DNA of 64,000 nt, from the NCBI RefSeq assembly GCF_900111245.1, contig NZ_FOGO01000017.1, positions 62,001 through 126,000 of the forward strand. Direction: 5' to 3'. Made by a program: the position numbers and the translations under genes. This DNA is from Streptomyces qinglanensis. Lineage in GTDB: Bacteria; Actinomycetota; Actinomycetes; Streptomycetales; Streptomycetaceae. This document shows positions 53,418 to 62,724 of this stretch, in pieces (the stretch's first letter is position 1; every line of letters starts with the position of its first letter). The notes under the pieces are model-generated. The model searched no databases. It was not told the DNA's origin and worked only from the letters and a program-made list of their open reading frames with translations.

Positions 53418-54365
53418 TCACTTCCGGTCCGCGCCCCCCGTGCGCACCGCGCCCGCGCTCGCCCCGATCACCAGGGCCACGGCCAGACACTGCACGACAG
53501 TGAGTTCCTGGCCCAGCACCAGGAACCCCGCCAGTGCCGCGATCCCGGGAGCCAGGCTCATCAGCACCGCGAACGTCGCCGCAGGCAGCCGGCGCAGCGC
53601 CAGCAACTCCAGGGTGTAGGGCACTCCCGAGGACAGCAGCGCCACCGCCAGCCCGAGCCCCAGCACCTCGGGCTCCAGCAGCGCACCGCCCGCCGACCCG
53701 ATCCCCAGCGGCAGGCTGACGAGCGCGGCCACCACCATCGCCACGGCCAGCCCGTCCAGCCGCGGGAAGCGGGCCCCGGTCCGGGAGTTGAAGACGATGT
53801 ACGCCGCCCACATGGCACCCGCACCCAGCGCGAAGGCGACACCGGCCGGGCTCAGCGCGCCGAAACCGCTCCGGCCGAGCAGGAAGACTCCCACGAGCGC
53901 CAGCCCCGCCCACACCAGGCTCAGCGCCCTGCGCGCGGTGACGACGGACAGCGCGAGCGGGCCGAGCACCTCCAAGGTCACCGCCGGACCCAGCGGAATC
54001 CGGTCGACCGCCTGGTAGAAGAGGGTGTTCATACCGGCGAGCGCCAGCCCGAAGGCGACGACCACGGCCCAGTCCGTCCGGCTGTGCCCGCGCAGCCGGG
54101 GGCGGCAGACCACCAGCAGCAGTACGGCCGCCAGCGTCACCCGCAGCGCCACCACGCCCAGCGCTCCGGCACGCGGGAAGAGCAGGGCCGCGACAGCCGA
54201 ACCGAACTGCACCGAGAACGCCCCGGCCAGCACCAGCCCGATGCCGCCGAGACTGCCGACCCCGGCAGGCACGCGGGCGGAACCCGCCCCGCCCGCCACC
54301 GCCGTACCGCGCGCCGTCGCGGATCCGTCGCCCGCGGTCTCCACCCCGGAACCCGTATGTGTCAT
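53418..54365 (-). CDS. EamA/DMT transporter (RhtA-like)
   Basis: Membrane protein of 315 residues with ten predicted helices. GIGLVLAGAFSVQFGSAVAALLF begins the first EamA repeat; PRAGALGVVALRVTLAAVLLL and PLGPAVTLEVLGPLALSVV are typical of RhtA-type exporters of amino acids. The ATG at 54365 leaves a 35-residue Thr/Gly/Ala-rich cytoplasmic tail. It is divergent from a LysR regulator 69 bases away, its probable controller. Substrate unproven. Confidence 0.87.
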   Translation of the reverse strand: MTHTGSGVETAGDGSATARGTAVAGGAGSARVPAGVGSLGGIGLVLAGAFSVQFGSAVAALLFPRAGALGVVALRVTLAAVLLLVVCRPRLRGHSRTDWAVVVAFGLALAGMNTLFYQAVDRIPLGPAVTLEVLGPLALSVVTARRALSLVWAGLALVGVFLLGRSGFGALSPAGVAFALGAGAMWAAYIVFNSRTGARFPRLDGLAVAMVVAALVSLPLGIGSAGGALLEPEVLGLGLAVALLSSGVPYTLELLALRRLPAATFAVLMSLAPGIAALAGFLVLGQELTVVQCLAVALVIGASAGAVRTGGADRK

Positions 54366-54434
54366 ACGGCTCACGCTAGCGTCGGCTCCCGGCACCGGGA
54401 AATGCCGAATTCTCAGCGGTTATGCTTCACAGGC

Positions 54435-55301
54435 ATGACTATGGAGCTGCGCCATCTGCGGGCCTTCCTCGCCATCGCCGAGGAAGGCAGCATCACGCGT
54501 GCCGCCGCCAGGCTGCACACCGGCCAGCCCGCCCTCTCCCGGACGCTGCGCCAGTTGGAGACCCATCTCGGCGTGCGCTTGGTCGACCGCTCCACCCACC
54601 ACCTCGACCTCACCGCGGCGGGCCGCACCTTCCGCGACCGCGCCGCCACCGCGCTGGCCGCCGCGGACGCGGCCTTCGACCCCCGTTCGATGGCCGCAGC
54701 CCGGCCGCTGCGCCTCGGACACCCGTGGGCCGCGCTCGGGAGCTGGACCGTCCCGCTGCTGCGCCGCTGGGACCAGGAGCACCCCGAGGTGCCGCTGGAG
54801 CTGCGCCGGATCGACGACCGGACGGCCGGACTCACCCGGGGCAAGGTCGACGCCGCACTGCTGCGGGGCCGGGTCGCCCCACTGCCCGGCATGGTCACCG
54901 AGCTGCTCCTGGAGGAGGAGCGCGTGGCAGTGGTCCCCGAGGGCAGCGACCTCGCGGACCGCGCGACGCTCACCCTGGCGGACCTCGCGACCTGGCCGAT
55001 CGCGCTGAACACCGTCGCGGGCACCACCACCCTGGACCTGTGGCCCGTGGGCGCCCGGCCCGCGGCGACACGGGAGGTGGCCAACACCGACGAGTGGCTG
55101 ACCGTGATCGCCGCGGGCCGGGCAGTGGGCATCACGACCTCGGCGACGCCCGGACTGCACTCCCAGCCGGCGCTCGCCTACCGCCCGCTGACCGACGCGC
55201 CACCGGTCCCGCTGATGCTGGCCTGGCCCCGCGACGTACCGGCCCACCCGGCGATCCCCGCGCTGATCGGCCTCGTCCGTGACGTGGTCGCGGGACGCTG
55301 A
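54435..55301 (+). CDS. LysR-family regulator
   Basis: Regulator of 288 residues. The helix-turn-helix reads ELRHLRAFLAIAEEGSITRAAARLHTGQPALSRTLRQLETHLG; the effector domain starts near residue 90 (RPLRLGHPWAALGSW). ATG 54435 and ATG 54441 are both possible starts; neither has a strong ribosome site. It is paired with the divergent EamA exporter, a common arrangement for efflux control. Confidence 0.9.
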   Translation: MTMELRHLRAFLAIAEEGSITRAAARLHTGQPALSRTLRQLETHLGVRLVDRSTHHLDLTAAGRTFRDRAATALAAADAAFDPRSMAAARPLRLGHPWAALGSWTVPLLRRWDQEHPEVPLELRRIDDRTAGLTRGKVDAALLRGRVAPLPGMVTELLLEEERVAVVPEGSDLADRATLTLADLATWPIALNTVAGTTTLDLWPVGARPAATREVANTDEWLTVIAAGRAVGITTSATPGLHSQPALAYRPLTDAPPVPLMLAWPRDVPAHPAIPALIGLVRDVVAGR

Positions 55302-55392
55302 CCGGTGCGGTTCCGGGCGCCCGGCCCACCGGGGGACGGCCGGTCCCCCGGTACGCCGGGCGGTGACCGCTCGGCCGCTCCGGACGGGGCGG

Positions 55393-56715
55393 TCAGGGCA
55401 GCAGGGGGAAGTTGCTGCGGAAGAGGCGGTCCGGGTCGCGGTGGTGCTTGAGAGCGCGGATCCGGTCCAGTGCGGCCGGGGGCAGCGCCTTCTCGATCGC
55501 CTCCCCCGGAGCGAGAAACGACAGCGGCGCCCGTCCGCTGACGGGGAGAGCCTCCGCGAGCGCACGCTGCTTGGTGGTCACCGCCTCGGCGGCCACCGGA
55601 TCGGTGGGGACGCCGAACAAGTAGAGCGCGTACGGCTCGGTCAGCGGTCCGTGCGGGCTCCCGGACGGCTGCGCGAGGGCGCCGCCCAGGTGTCTGACCT
55701 GGACACTCAGCAGCGGCGCCACCGGCTCGGCGAGGAGTGCCCCGGCGGCCCGTTCATCCAGTGCGGTCAGAAGTTCACCGCGGGAGAGTCCGGCACCGGG
55801 CTCGGTGGGCTCCGCCGTGATGGATCCGAGCGCGGATACCGGCATGACGCTCCTGCTGTCCGACAGCGGCCGCGGCAGGCCGTCCAAGGGGCCGAGCAGT
55901 TCCTTCGCTTCGCGCTCCGCACCGAGGTGGGTGGCGTCCAGCGCCACCATGGGCGCGGCCCCGGGGAAGTGCAGCAGGTCGAACCAGAGCGTCAGCTCAT
56001 CGGGAGCCGGAGCCGTGAGCTGTCGGTACACCTCGAGCACCGCGCCGGCGTGCTCGGCGGCCCACAGGACTCTGCCGCCGTACAGCTCCGGCGCGGGGTG
56101 CAGGGCGAGTTCGAGTGCCGTGACGACGGCCAGATCCCCGCCGCCGCCCCGCAGACCCCAGAACAGGTCCGGATCGCTGTCGCCGGTGACTCGCCGCTGC
56201 TCCCCCTCGGCGTCCACGATGTCGAAGGCGGTGACACTGTCGGCGACCCAGCCGAACTTGCGGCCGAACCAGCTCAGTCCGCCGCCCAGCGCCACCCCGG
56301 CGACGCTGACCACCGGGGAGCTGCCGGGCAGGCCGGTGAGTCCGTGGCGTGCGGCGGCGGCCTGGACCCTGCCGGAGGGCACGCCCGCTCCCACTCGGGC
56401 CCGGCGGCGGACCGGGTCGATCTCCAGGGTGTCCAGTCGGCCGGTGCGCAACAGGATGCAACCGGCTGTGCGTCCGGTGGCGCCGTGCCCATTGGGCTGG
56501 GTGGCGATACCGGTGCCGGTGCTGCGGGCGTGGCGCACGAGTGCGGCCACGTCGTCGGCGTCGGCCGCCTCGACCACGGCAGCGACAGGCTGTTCGACGG
56601 CCAGGTTCCAGGGACGCCGGGCCTCGTCGAAGCCGGGGTCGTCCGGCAGTGTGACCGGGCCTCGGACGGCGGTGCGCAGGGCGCGGTGACCGGTGATGGT
56701 GCGGGGCTCGTTCAT
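55393..56715 (-). CDS. BBE-like FAD-linked oxidoreductase
   Basis: Flavoprotein of 440 residues of the PCMH/berberine-bridge family. GAGGAC lies 6 bases before ATG 56715. The FAD-binding PCMH domain has VEQPVAAVVEAADADDVAALV, then TQPNGHGATGRT where the His is the usual covalent FAD site, and GLPGSSPVVSVAGVALGGGLSW. The second cysteine for bicovalent FAD is not seen. The BBE C-terminal motif ALKHHRDPDRLFRSNFPL is present. No signal peptide, so cytoplasmic. It is followed upstream on the same strand by a SnoaL-like remnant and a divergent LysR gene, which may control it. Confidence 0.88.
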   Translation of the reverse strand: MNEPRTITGHRALRTAVRGPVTLPDDPGFDEARRPWNLAVEQPVAAVVEAADADDVAALVRHARSTGTGIATQPNGHGATGRTAGCILLRTGRLDTLEIDPVRRRARVGAGVPSGRVQAAAARHGLTGLPGSSPVVSVAGVALGGGLSWFGRKFGWVADSVTAFDIVDAEGEQRRVTGDSDPDLFWGLRGGGGDLAVVTALELALHPAPELYGGRVLWAAEHAGAVLEVYRQLTAPAPDELTLWFDLLHFPGAAPMVALDATHLGAEREAKELLGPLDGLPRPLSDSRSVMPVSALGSITAEPTEPGAGLSRGELLTALDERAAGALLAEPVAPLLSVQVRHLGGALAQPSGSPHGPLTEPYALYLFGVPTDPVAAEAVTTKQRALAEALPVSGRAPLSFLAPGEAIEKALPPAALDRIRALKHHRDPDRLFRSNFPLLP

Positions 56716-56814
56716 GGCATGTCCTCGTGTGAGCAGGGGCGGGTGGCCCGGACGGCGGGTCGGGCGCGGCGGGTGTCGGCCCGCCGCCCGCGGCGGGCCG
56801 CGGATCGGGCGTGG

Positions 56815-56980
56815 TCAGGCGAACAGCGCGGCAGGGTCGCCCGTGTACCAGGCGTTGCGGATCCGCATCCGGCGGACTGTCCAGCGTGCGCCGTCGCGCT
56901 CCAGTTCGACGTCGCGGGGGTTCTTCAGCAGAGCGGACGTGGTGCGGTCGGGGCGGACCTCGCCCGCGGGGTGGTGACGA
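56815..56980 (-). pseudogene. C-terminal remnant of a SnoaL/NTF2-like protein
   Basis: The frame ending at 56815 reads ELERDGARWTVRRMRIRNAWYTGDPAALF, the conserved last strands of SnoaL-like proteins. Upstream the frame loses similarity within about 50 residues, before the divergent LysR gene. A complete protein would be about 130-150 residues. The 5' part is missing or shifted, so this is a broken gene. It once lay first in the unit with the FAD oxidoreductase. Confidence 0.55.
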
Positions 56981-57174
56981 ACACAGCTGCTCCTTCGCGA
57001 CGGTGGAGGACCTCCGAGGGGATACAGACTCGGCGAGCGCGCGGGCCGGATCAATGCGCTTCCGCGCAGGAACCGTGAAGCGTGAGTAAATAATGCTGCG
57101 CACCGCTGGCAACGGTGACCGGCCGCCGCCCGGCACCGCGCGCGGGTGGGGAACACCGGAGGGCAGGGGGGCTC

Positions 57175-58071
57175 ATGCTGGAGCGGTACGAGGTCGAGAC
57201 ACTGCTGGTGCTCGCCGAGGAGCTGCATTTCGGCCGGACCGCCGAGCGGCTGCGGGTCTCCCCCGCCCGGATCAGCCAGACGATCAGCAAGCTGGAGCGC
57301 CGCACCGGGGTTCCGCTGTTCAACCGCACCAGTCGGCGCGTCGAGCTGACTCCTGCCGGACGCCGGCTGTGCGCGAGCCTGCGTCCCGCCTGGGAACAAG
57401 TCACCGCGGCGTTCGAGCAGGCCGTCGCCACCGGCCGCGGCCTCACCGGCACGCTGCGGATCGGCTTCGTCGGCGCCGCGGGTGGACAGCTGCTCGCCGG
57501 TGCCGGTGAGGAATTCCGGCACCAGCACTCCGATTGCGACGTCCTGCTGCGCGAAGCCCAGATGACCGACCTGATGCCGTGGCTGCGGGACGGGGAGGTC
57601 GATCTGGCGCTGGCCACCTTCCCGTTCGAGGACCCGGGCATCGTGGCGGGTCCGGTGCTGGTGGCGGAAGCCCGGCTGCCGGCAGTCCCGGCAGAGCACC
57701 CGTTCGCGCGCCGGGCTTCGCTGCGGATGGAGGATCTCGCCCGCGTCACACTGCTCCAGCTCCCCGACAACCTGCCCGCGTCCCTGCGCGCGGACCGGAC
57801 GCCGAGGACCACCCCGTCCGGGAAGCCCATCGCACCGGGGCCGTCCGCGTCGACGTTCATGGAGATCCTCACCCTGGTCGGCGCAGGTCTCGGCGTCTTC
57901 CCGGTGGGCGCCCAGGCCCGCCGTTACCACGTCAGGCCGGATGTCGCCTACGTCCGCATCGAAGACGCCCCGCCGCTGCGCTGGGGGCTGATCTGGCGCA
58001 GCGAAAACGCCACAGCTCGCGTACACGCGTTCCCCCAGGCGGCCCGCCGACTCGTCACCGACGACAGGTGA
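57175..58071 (+). CDS. LysR-family regulator
   Basis: Regulator of 298 residues. The helix-turn-helix reads ERYEVETLLVLAEELHFGRTAERLRVSPARISQTISKLERRTG; the effector domain begins near residue 88 (GTLRIGFVGAAGGQLLAG). A GGAGGG ribosome-site region precedes ATG 57175. It faces the SnoaL-like remnant and FAD oxidoreductase, which are its likely targets. Confidence 0.89.
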   Translation: MLERYEVETLLVLAEELHFGRTAERLRVSPARISQTISKLERRTGVPLFNRTSRRVELTPAGRRLCASLRPAWEQVTAAFEQAVATGRGLTGTLRIGFVGAAGGQLLAGAGEEFRHQHSDCDVLLREAQMTDLMPWLRDGEVDLALATFPFEDPGIVAGPVLVAEARLPAVPAEHPFARRASLRMEDLARVTLLQLPDNLPASLRADRTPRTTPSGKPIAPGPSASTFMEILTLVGAGLGVFPVGAQARRYHVRPDVAYVRIEDAPPLRWGLIWRSENATARVHAFPQAARRLVTDDR

Positions 58072-58278
58072 GGGGTGCTCGCCACCGCCGCGGCCTGCCG
58101 CACGGATGCCACTCACCGCGGTGTTCGGTGCCGCCCGCGCCCCCTGCGCCCCGCTGCCCCAGCCGTGTCCGGCGGCCCGCGCGGCCGGGACCACGGCCCG
58201 GAACCTGCCCGGCGCTCGGGGGCGTCTCGGGAGGCCGCGCGTCCAGCGGAGTTCAGCGAGGACAGCGTGCCCGAGAGG

Positions 58279-59190
58279 TCAGCTCCAGCTCGGCGTCGGC
58301 CCGAGCCGCGAGCGGAAGGGAACCGGCCGGCCGGAGTCCGCGTCGAGCAGGATGCGGTCGCCCAGGGGGCGTCGCAGGGTCACCGTCACCTGCTGGCGGA
58401 CGGCCTGCTTGGTGCACAGGGCACCCGGATCCCGGTCCTCGCGCTCCTTGACGGAGGCGGTCAGCACCACGCTGCCGGACGACTCGCGCACCTCCACTCG
58501 CGCACCGTCGTCGCAGACCCCGTGCCAGGCGGCCACGGTGACCGACCGCCCGTCGGGGGAGATCCGCACCAGGTGCTCCAGGGAGCTGCGGGAGCTCGGG
58601 GTGTGCCCGATCGGCGAGGGCGGCAGCGCGGAGGGGACGGCGGCGGCCCGCACCAGCGGAGCGTCGTACCCCTTCAGGGTGAACAGCCAGGCGGGGACGG
58701 TCGCCCGTCCCCGGCCGGTGGCCACGCTCAGCTCTCCCGGCTTCGCCCCGGTCACCGTCAGATGGGGCTCGGTGGTGCTGCGCTCCAGCGCCTCGAACGC
58801 CTCGTGCGCGGAGATCAGCGGCCGGGTGAGCGACCGGCCGCCGTCCCGCACCACCCGGCCCTTCGTCCGCTCGGCCTCCGGCAGTTCTCCCCGGAGGACG
58901 AAGCTGCCGCTGCGGTACGCCTCCTCGTCGGCGCTGCCGTGCAGGCCGCCGCGCGGCGTGCGGACCACCTCGCCCAGGGGGTGGTATCCGGCACGCCACG
59001 CGGCGGCGGCGCGGGAGCCGTCCCAGGCCGCGGCGACCTGCCGGGCGCGGTCTGCGCGCGCCCGGCTGCCGCCGTCGCCAGAAGCGTCCCCGGCCTGCTG
59101 CGGGCCGCAGCCCGCGCCCGCGCCCAGCGCGGCGGCGGTCAGGGCTGCCGCGGCGAGCAGTCCGGCGGAGCGCTGTGATCGGACCCGCAT
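58279..59190 (-). CDS. lipoprotein of unknown function
   Basis: Protein of 303 residues. GGGAGG lies 5 bases before ATG 59190. The signal peptide LLAAAALTAAALGAGAGC ends in a lipobox (AGAGC, Cys about residue 28), so it is anchored on the outer face of the membrane. The mature part is beta-rich with a pair of cysteines (GVCDDGARV, then ALCTKQAV) that may form a disulfide. No family was recognised. It is 3' to the GH1 gene across 108 bases but has its own start, and may be independent of the sugar cluster. Confidence 0.75.
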   Translation of the reverse strand: MRVRSQRSAGLLAAAALTAAALGAGAGCGPQQAGDASGDGGSRARADRARQVAAAWDGSRAAAAWRAGYHPLGEVVRTPRGGLHGSADEEAYRSGSFVLRGELPEAERTKGRVVRDGGRSLTRPLISAHEAFEALERSTTEPHLTVTGAKPGELSVATGRGRATVPAWLFTLKGYDAPLVRAAAVPSALPPSPIGHTPSSRSSLEHLVRISPDGRSVTVAAWHGVCDDGARVEVRESSGSVVLTASVKEREDRDPGALCTKQAVRQQVTVTLRRPLGDRILLDADSGRPVPFRSRLGPTPSWS

Positions 59191-59298
59191 ACGACCTCCC
59201 GGAGGACCGATGGGGCGGACCGCCTCGTCGCGGCGGCGGGTTCCCGGCACCGCTGTGACGGCAGCCGCCCTCAGGCGGTTCCGGCGGCCGCCACCGGG

Positions 59299-60675
59299 CT
59301 ATGCGGCGCGGTTCCGGCGGGCGCGGTGGGTGCGGACGAGGTCGGCGTAGCGGCGGCCGCTGGTCTTGACGGTCCGCCGCTGGGTGGCATAGTCGACGTG
59401 GACGAGCCCGAAGCGCTGCGCGTACCCGTAGGCCCATTCGAAGTTGTCCAGCAGCGACCAGGCGAAGTATCCCCGCAGCGGCACCCCTTGGCGCACGGCG
59501 CGGACGCAGGCGGCAAGGTGCTCTTCCAGGTAGCGGGTGCGCTCGGGGTCGTGTACCTGTCCGTCGGGGCCGACCGCGTCCGGATAGGCGGCGCCGTTCT
59601 CGGTGACGTAGAGGCAGCGTGCCCCGTAGTCGTCCGTCATCCGGCGCAGGGTCTTCGTCAGCCCCTCGGCGTGCACCTCCCAGCCCATACCGGTCACCCG
59701 TGCTCCGGCCGGCGGTTCGGCGGTCCGGGCCCGGGGGAAGGGGCCCGCGGGGTCGTCGCGGACCACGTTGCGGAAGTAGTAGTTGAGCCCGAGCCAGTCC
59801 AGCGGCTCGGCGACGGTCCGCGCGTCGCCGGGGCGCTGCGGCGGCTCCGTCCCGTACAGCTCGACCATGTCCTGCGGGTAGCCGCGGCCGTGCAGCGGGT
59901 CCATCCACCAGCGGTTGACGTGCCCGTCGGCGCGCCGTGCGGCCTCGGTGTCCGCCGCGCTGCCGGAGGCGGGTTCGCAGTGGGTGAGGTTGTTGACGAT
60001 GCCCACCCGCGCGCCGGGGACCGCGGCGCGCAGCGCCTGGACGGCGAGTCCGTGTCCGAGGTGGAGGTGGAAGGAGGCCCGCACGGCGTCGGCGATGTCG
60101 GTGCGGCCGGGCGCCATCCGGCCTTCGTAGTGGCCGATCCAGGCCGAGCACAGCGGCTCGTTGAGGGTGCACCAGTGCTGGATGCGGTCTCCGAGCCGGT
60201 CGGCGACGACAGCCGTGTACTCGGCGAACCGCTCCGCGGTCTCCCGGACGGGCCAGCCGCCCCGGTCCTGGAGCGCCTGGGGCAGATCCCAGTGGTAGAG
60301 CGTGGGGAAGGGCGTGATGCCCGCCTCCAGCAGCGCGTCGGTGAGCCGGTCGTAGAAGGCCAGGCCGGGCTCGTTGACGGTGCCGTCGCCGTCCGGCTGG
60401 ACGCGGGGCCAGGCGACGGAGAACCGGTAGGCGTCCAGGTCCAGCTCGCCCAGCAGGCCGAGGTCCTCGCGCCAGCGGTGGTAGTGGTCGCAGGCCACGT
60501 CGCCGGTGTCACCGCCGTCGACCCTGCCCGGGGTGTGGCTGAAGGTGTCCCAGATGGAGGGCTTGCGGCCGTCCTCGTCGACGGCGCCCTCCACCTGGTA
60601 GGCGGCGGTGGCGGCGCCCCACAGGAAGTCGTCGGGGAGGGCGTCGGAGTGCGCTGCGGGATACGTCTCGGGCAC
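59299..60675 (-). CDS. GH1 beta-glucosidase
   Basis: Cytoplasmic glycosidase of 458 residues. GTG 60675 has AAAGGAC 7 bases upstream. The GH1 N-terminal signature is FLWGAATAAYQVEGAVDEDG. The acid/base Glu is in HWCTLNEPLCSAW, the nucleophile Glu in CLYVTENGAAYPD, and LLDNFEWAYGYAQRFGLVHVDY is the C-terminal mark. It is last in the order binding protein, permease, permease, glucosidase, which matches cebE-cebF-cebG-bglC for cello-oligosaccharide use in Streptomyces. It would hydrolyse imported cellobiose to glucose. The sugar assignment is inferred from gene order. Confidence 0.92.
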   Translation of the reverse strand: MPETYPAAHSDALPDDFLWGAATAAYQVEGAVDEDGRKPSIWDTFSHTPGRVDGGDTGDVACDHYHRWREDLGLLGELDLDAYRFSVAWPRVQPDGDGTVNEPGLAFYDRLTDALLEAGITPFPTLYHWDLPQALQDRGGWPVRETAERFAEYTAVVADRLGDRIQHWCTLNEPLCSAWIGHYEGRMAPGRTDIADAVRASFHLHLGHGLAVQALRAAVPGARVGIVNNLTHCEPASGSAADTEAARRADGHVNRWWMDPLHGRGYPQDMVELYGTEPPQRPGDARTVAEPLDWLGLNYYFRNVVRDDPAGPFPRARTAEPPAGARVTGMGWEVHAEGLTKTLRRMTDDYGARCLYVTENGAAYPDAVGPDGQVHDPERTRYLEEHLAACVRAVRQGVPLRGYFAWSLLDNFEWAYGYAQRFGLVHVDYATQRRTVKTSGRRYADLVRTHRARRNRAA

Positions 60676-60731
60676 AGAGGTCCTTTCGGGGAGCGCCGGG
60701 CCGGGGTGCGGCCGCCGGGCGGTGTGGTCGG

Positions 60732-61631
60732 TCACTTCACGGCGCCGGCGGTCAGCCCGGCGACGAGGTAGCGCTGCAGGAGGAGGAATCCGGCGACGAC
60801 GGGCACGCTGACGACCAGCGAGGCGGCCATGACCTGGTTCCAGTAGACCTCGGTCTGGGTGGCGTATCCCTGCAGGCCGATGGAGAGCGTGCGGGTCGCG
60901 TCGTTGGTCATCACCGAGGCGAACAGCACCTCTCCCCAGGCGGTCATGAACGAGTAGACGGTGACGGCGATGATGCCGGGCACGGCGGCGGGGACGAGGA
61001 CGCGGAAGAGCGCCCCCAGCGGTCCGCAGCCGTCCACCAGGGCGGCCTCGTCCAGGTCCCGGGGGATGGAGGCGAAGTAGCCGGCCAGCATCCAGACGGA
61101 CAGCGGCAGGGTGAAGGTCATGTAGGTGAGGATCAGCGCACCCCGGGAGCCGTACAGGGCCAGCCCGGTGGCGTTGCCGACGTTCACGAACAGCAGGAAG
61201 AGCGGGAGCAGGAACAGGATGCCGGGGAACATCTGGGTGGAGAGCACCGTGACGGTGAAGACCTGCCGGCCGCGGAACCGGTAGCGGCTGACGGCGTAGG
61301 CGGCGAAGACCGCGACCACCACGGAACAGGCCGTCGCGGAGGCGGAGACGATCAGCGAGTTGAGGAAGTAGCGGCCCAGCGGCACCGTGCGCCAGATGTC
61401 GCGGTACGGCTCCAGCGTCAGCTCGGACGGTATCCAGCGGAAGGCGCCGGAGACCTCTTCGAGGGGCTTGAGCGAACTGCTGACCATGACGTACAGCGGC
61501 GTCGCGGTGAAGACGGCCAGCAGGGTCAGCACGATGCGGCGGGTCCACACGAAGGACCTGGGCAGGGCCGTCGGGCTGCGGCGTCGGGCAGCGGCTGCGG
61601 ACGCCTCGTGCGCGGTGGCCGTGTCAGGCAT
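60732..61631 (-). CDS. sugar ABC transporter permease (MalG/CebG-like)
   Basis: Membrane protein of 299 residues with six predicted helices. The EAA loop that contacts the ATPase reads DEAALVDGCGPLGALFRVLVP. WTRRIVLTLLAVFTATPLYVMVSSS is the first helix and PLFLLFVNVGNATGL a later periplasmic turn. ATG 61631 overlaps the end of the MalF-like gene by 8 bases. No ATPase gene is nearby, as expected for Streptomyces sugar importers, which share the MsiK ATPase. Confidence 0.91.
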   Translation of the reverse strand: MPDTATAHEASAAAARRRSPTALPRSFVWTRRIVLTLLAVFTATPLYVMVSSSLKPLEEVSGAFRWIPSELTLEPYRDIWRTVPLGRYFLNSLIVSASATACSVVVAVFAAYAVSRYRFRGRQVFTVTVLSTQMFPGILFLLPLFLLFVNVGNATGLALYGSRGALILTYMTFTLPLSVWMLAGYFASIPRDLDEAALVDGCGPLGALFRVLVPAAVPGIIAVTVYSFMTAWGEVLFASVMTNDATRTLSIGLQGYATQTEVYWNQVMAASLVVSVPVVAGFLLLQRYLVAGLTAGAVK

Positions 61632-62724
61632 CGGCGGCTCCCCTCCCCCGGTTGGTCAGCAGCAGGTAGCCGGCCGTCACCAGCAGCAGGAACAGCAGGA
61701 GCAGCACCGACATCGCCGCGCCGGCGCCGAAGTCCCAGGTGACGAAGGACGACTGGTAGATGTGCAGCGAGACCAGGTCGGCGGACTGCGGAGCGGACTT
61801 GCCGAACAGCACGAACGGCACGTTGAAGTCGTTGAACGTCCACAGGAACAGCACCAGCACCAGCACCTGGTTGACGGGACGCAGCGCGGGCAGGGTGATG
61901 TGCCGGATCTGCCGCCACATTCCGGCGCCGTCGAGGGCGGACGCCTCGTAGAGGTCGGCGGAGACGTTCTGCAGCGCCGCGGTGAGCAGCAGGAAGGCGA
62001 ACGGCCAGGTGCGCCAGACCGCCACCAGCAGCAGCGCGACGAAGCTGTTGTCGCCGACCAGCCAGAACGGCTTGCTGTCGGTGAGTCCGAGCTGGTCGTG
62101 CAGGACGTGGTTGAGCAGCCCGTTGTCGTGCTGGAGCAGGAAGGACCAGGTGATGACGGCCGCGTACACGGGGAGCGCGTACGGGGTGAGGAAGAGGGCG
62201 CGCAGCAGGCCCCGGCCCCGGAAGGCGTCCTGCATCAGGATGGCCGCGGTGACGCCCAGCAGCCAGGAGAGGCCGACGGCCAGGACGGTGAAGCCGCAGG
62301 TGACGGCGAACGAGCGCAGCAGCGCCTCGCCGACCGGCGCGTCGAAGTCCACGGCGACCCGGAAGTTGTCCGGTCCGGCCCAGGGCGCGGCGCTCCAGTC
62401 GCTGATGTACTCCTGGGTCAGGTCCTTGAAGGCCATCACGATGCCGGTGGCCATCGGCACCAGGTGGATGAGCAGTTCGAGCGCCAGCGCCGGGAGCAGC
62501 AGCAGGTAGGGCAGTCCCGCGCTGCGGACCCGGTCGCGCAGCGGGGAGCCGGCCGCCGGGCGTTTCGCCCGGGGCGGTGCCGGGCGCCCGGGCCCTGCCG
62601 GCGGGTGTTCGGGAGCCGGCGCCGGGATCCGGTCCGCGGCGGCCCGGGTGGGGCGGCGGGCGGTGTCGCCCGCGGGCGGCGCCGGGGTGCGGGGAGCGGA
62701 GTCCGCTGTCACGGCTCGGGTCAC
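61624..62724 (-). CDS. sugar ABC transporter permease (MalF/CebF-like)
   Basis: Membrane protein of 366 residues. An 80-residue Pro/Ala/Arg-rich cytoplasmic N-terminus precedes six helices, starting at SAGLPYLLLLPALALELLIHL. The EAA loop reads YEASALDGAGMWRQIRHITLP. GTG 62724 overlaps the binding-protein stop as GTGA; GTG 62712 is an alternative start. It pairs with the MalG-like protein downstream. Confidence 0.91.
   Translation of the reverse strand: MTRAVTADSAPRTPAPPAGDTARRPTRAAADRIPAPAPEHPPAGPGRPAPPRAKRPAAGSPLRDRVRSAGLPYLLLLPALALELLIHLVPMATGIVMAFKDLTQEYISDWSAAPWAGPDNFRVAVDFDAPVGEALLRSFAVTCGFTVLAVGLSWLLGVTAAILMQDAFRGRGLLRALFLTPYALPVYAAVITWSFLLQHDNGLLNHVLHDQLGLTDSKPFWLVGDNSFVALLLVAVWRTWPFAFLLLTAALQNVSADLYEASALDGAGMWRQIRHITLPALRPVNQVLVLVLFLWTFNDFNVPFVLFGKSAPQSADLVSLHIYQSSFVTWDFGAGAAMSVLLLLFLLLVTAGYLLLTNRGRGAADA

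Noticed and set aside
59299..60675. Frame extending the GH1 gene leftward-strand start to 61548
   Set aside because: The extra N-terminal part is antisense-like, overlapping the permease gene; GTG 60675 has a good ribosome site and matches the family start.
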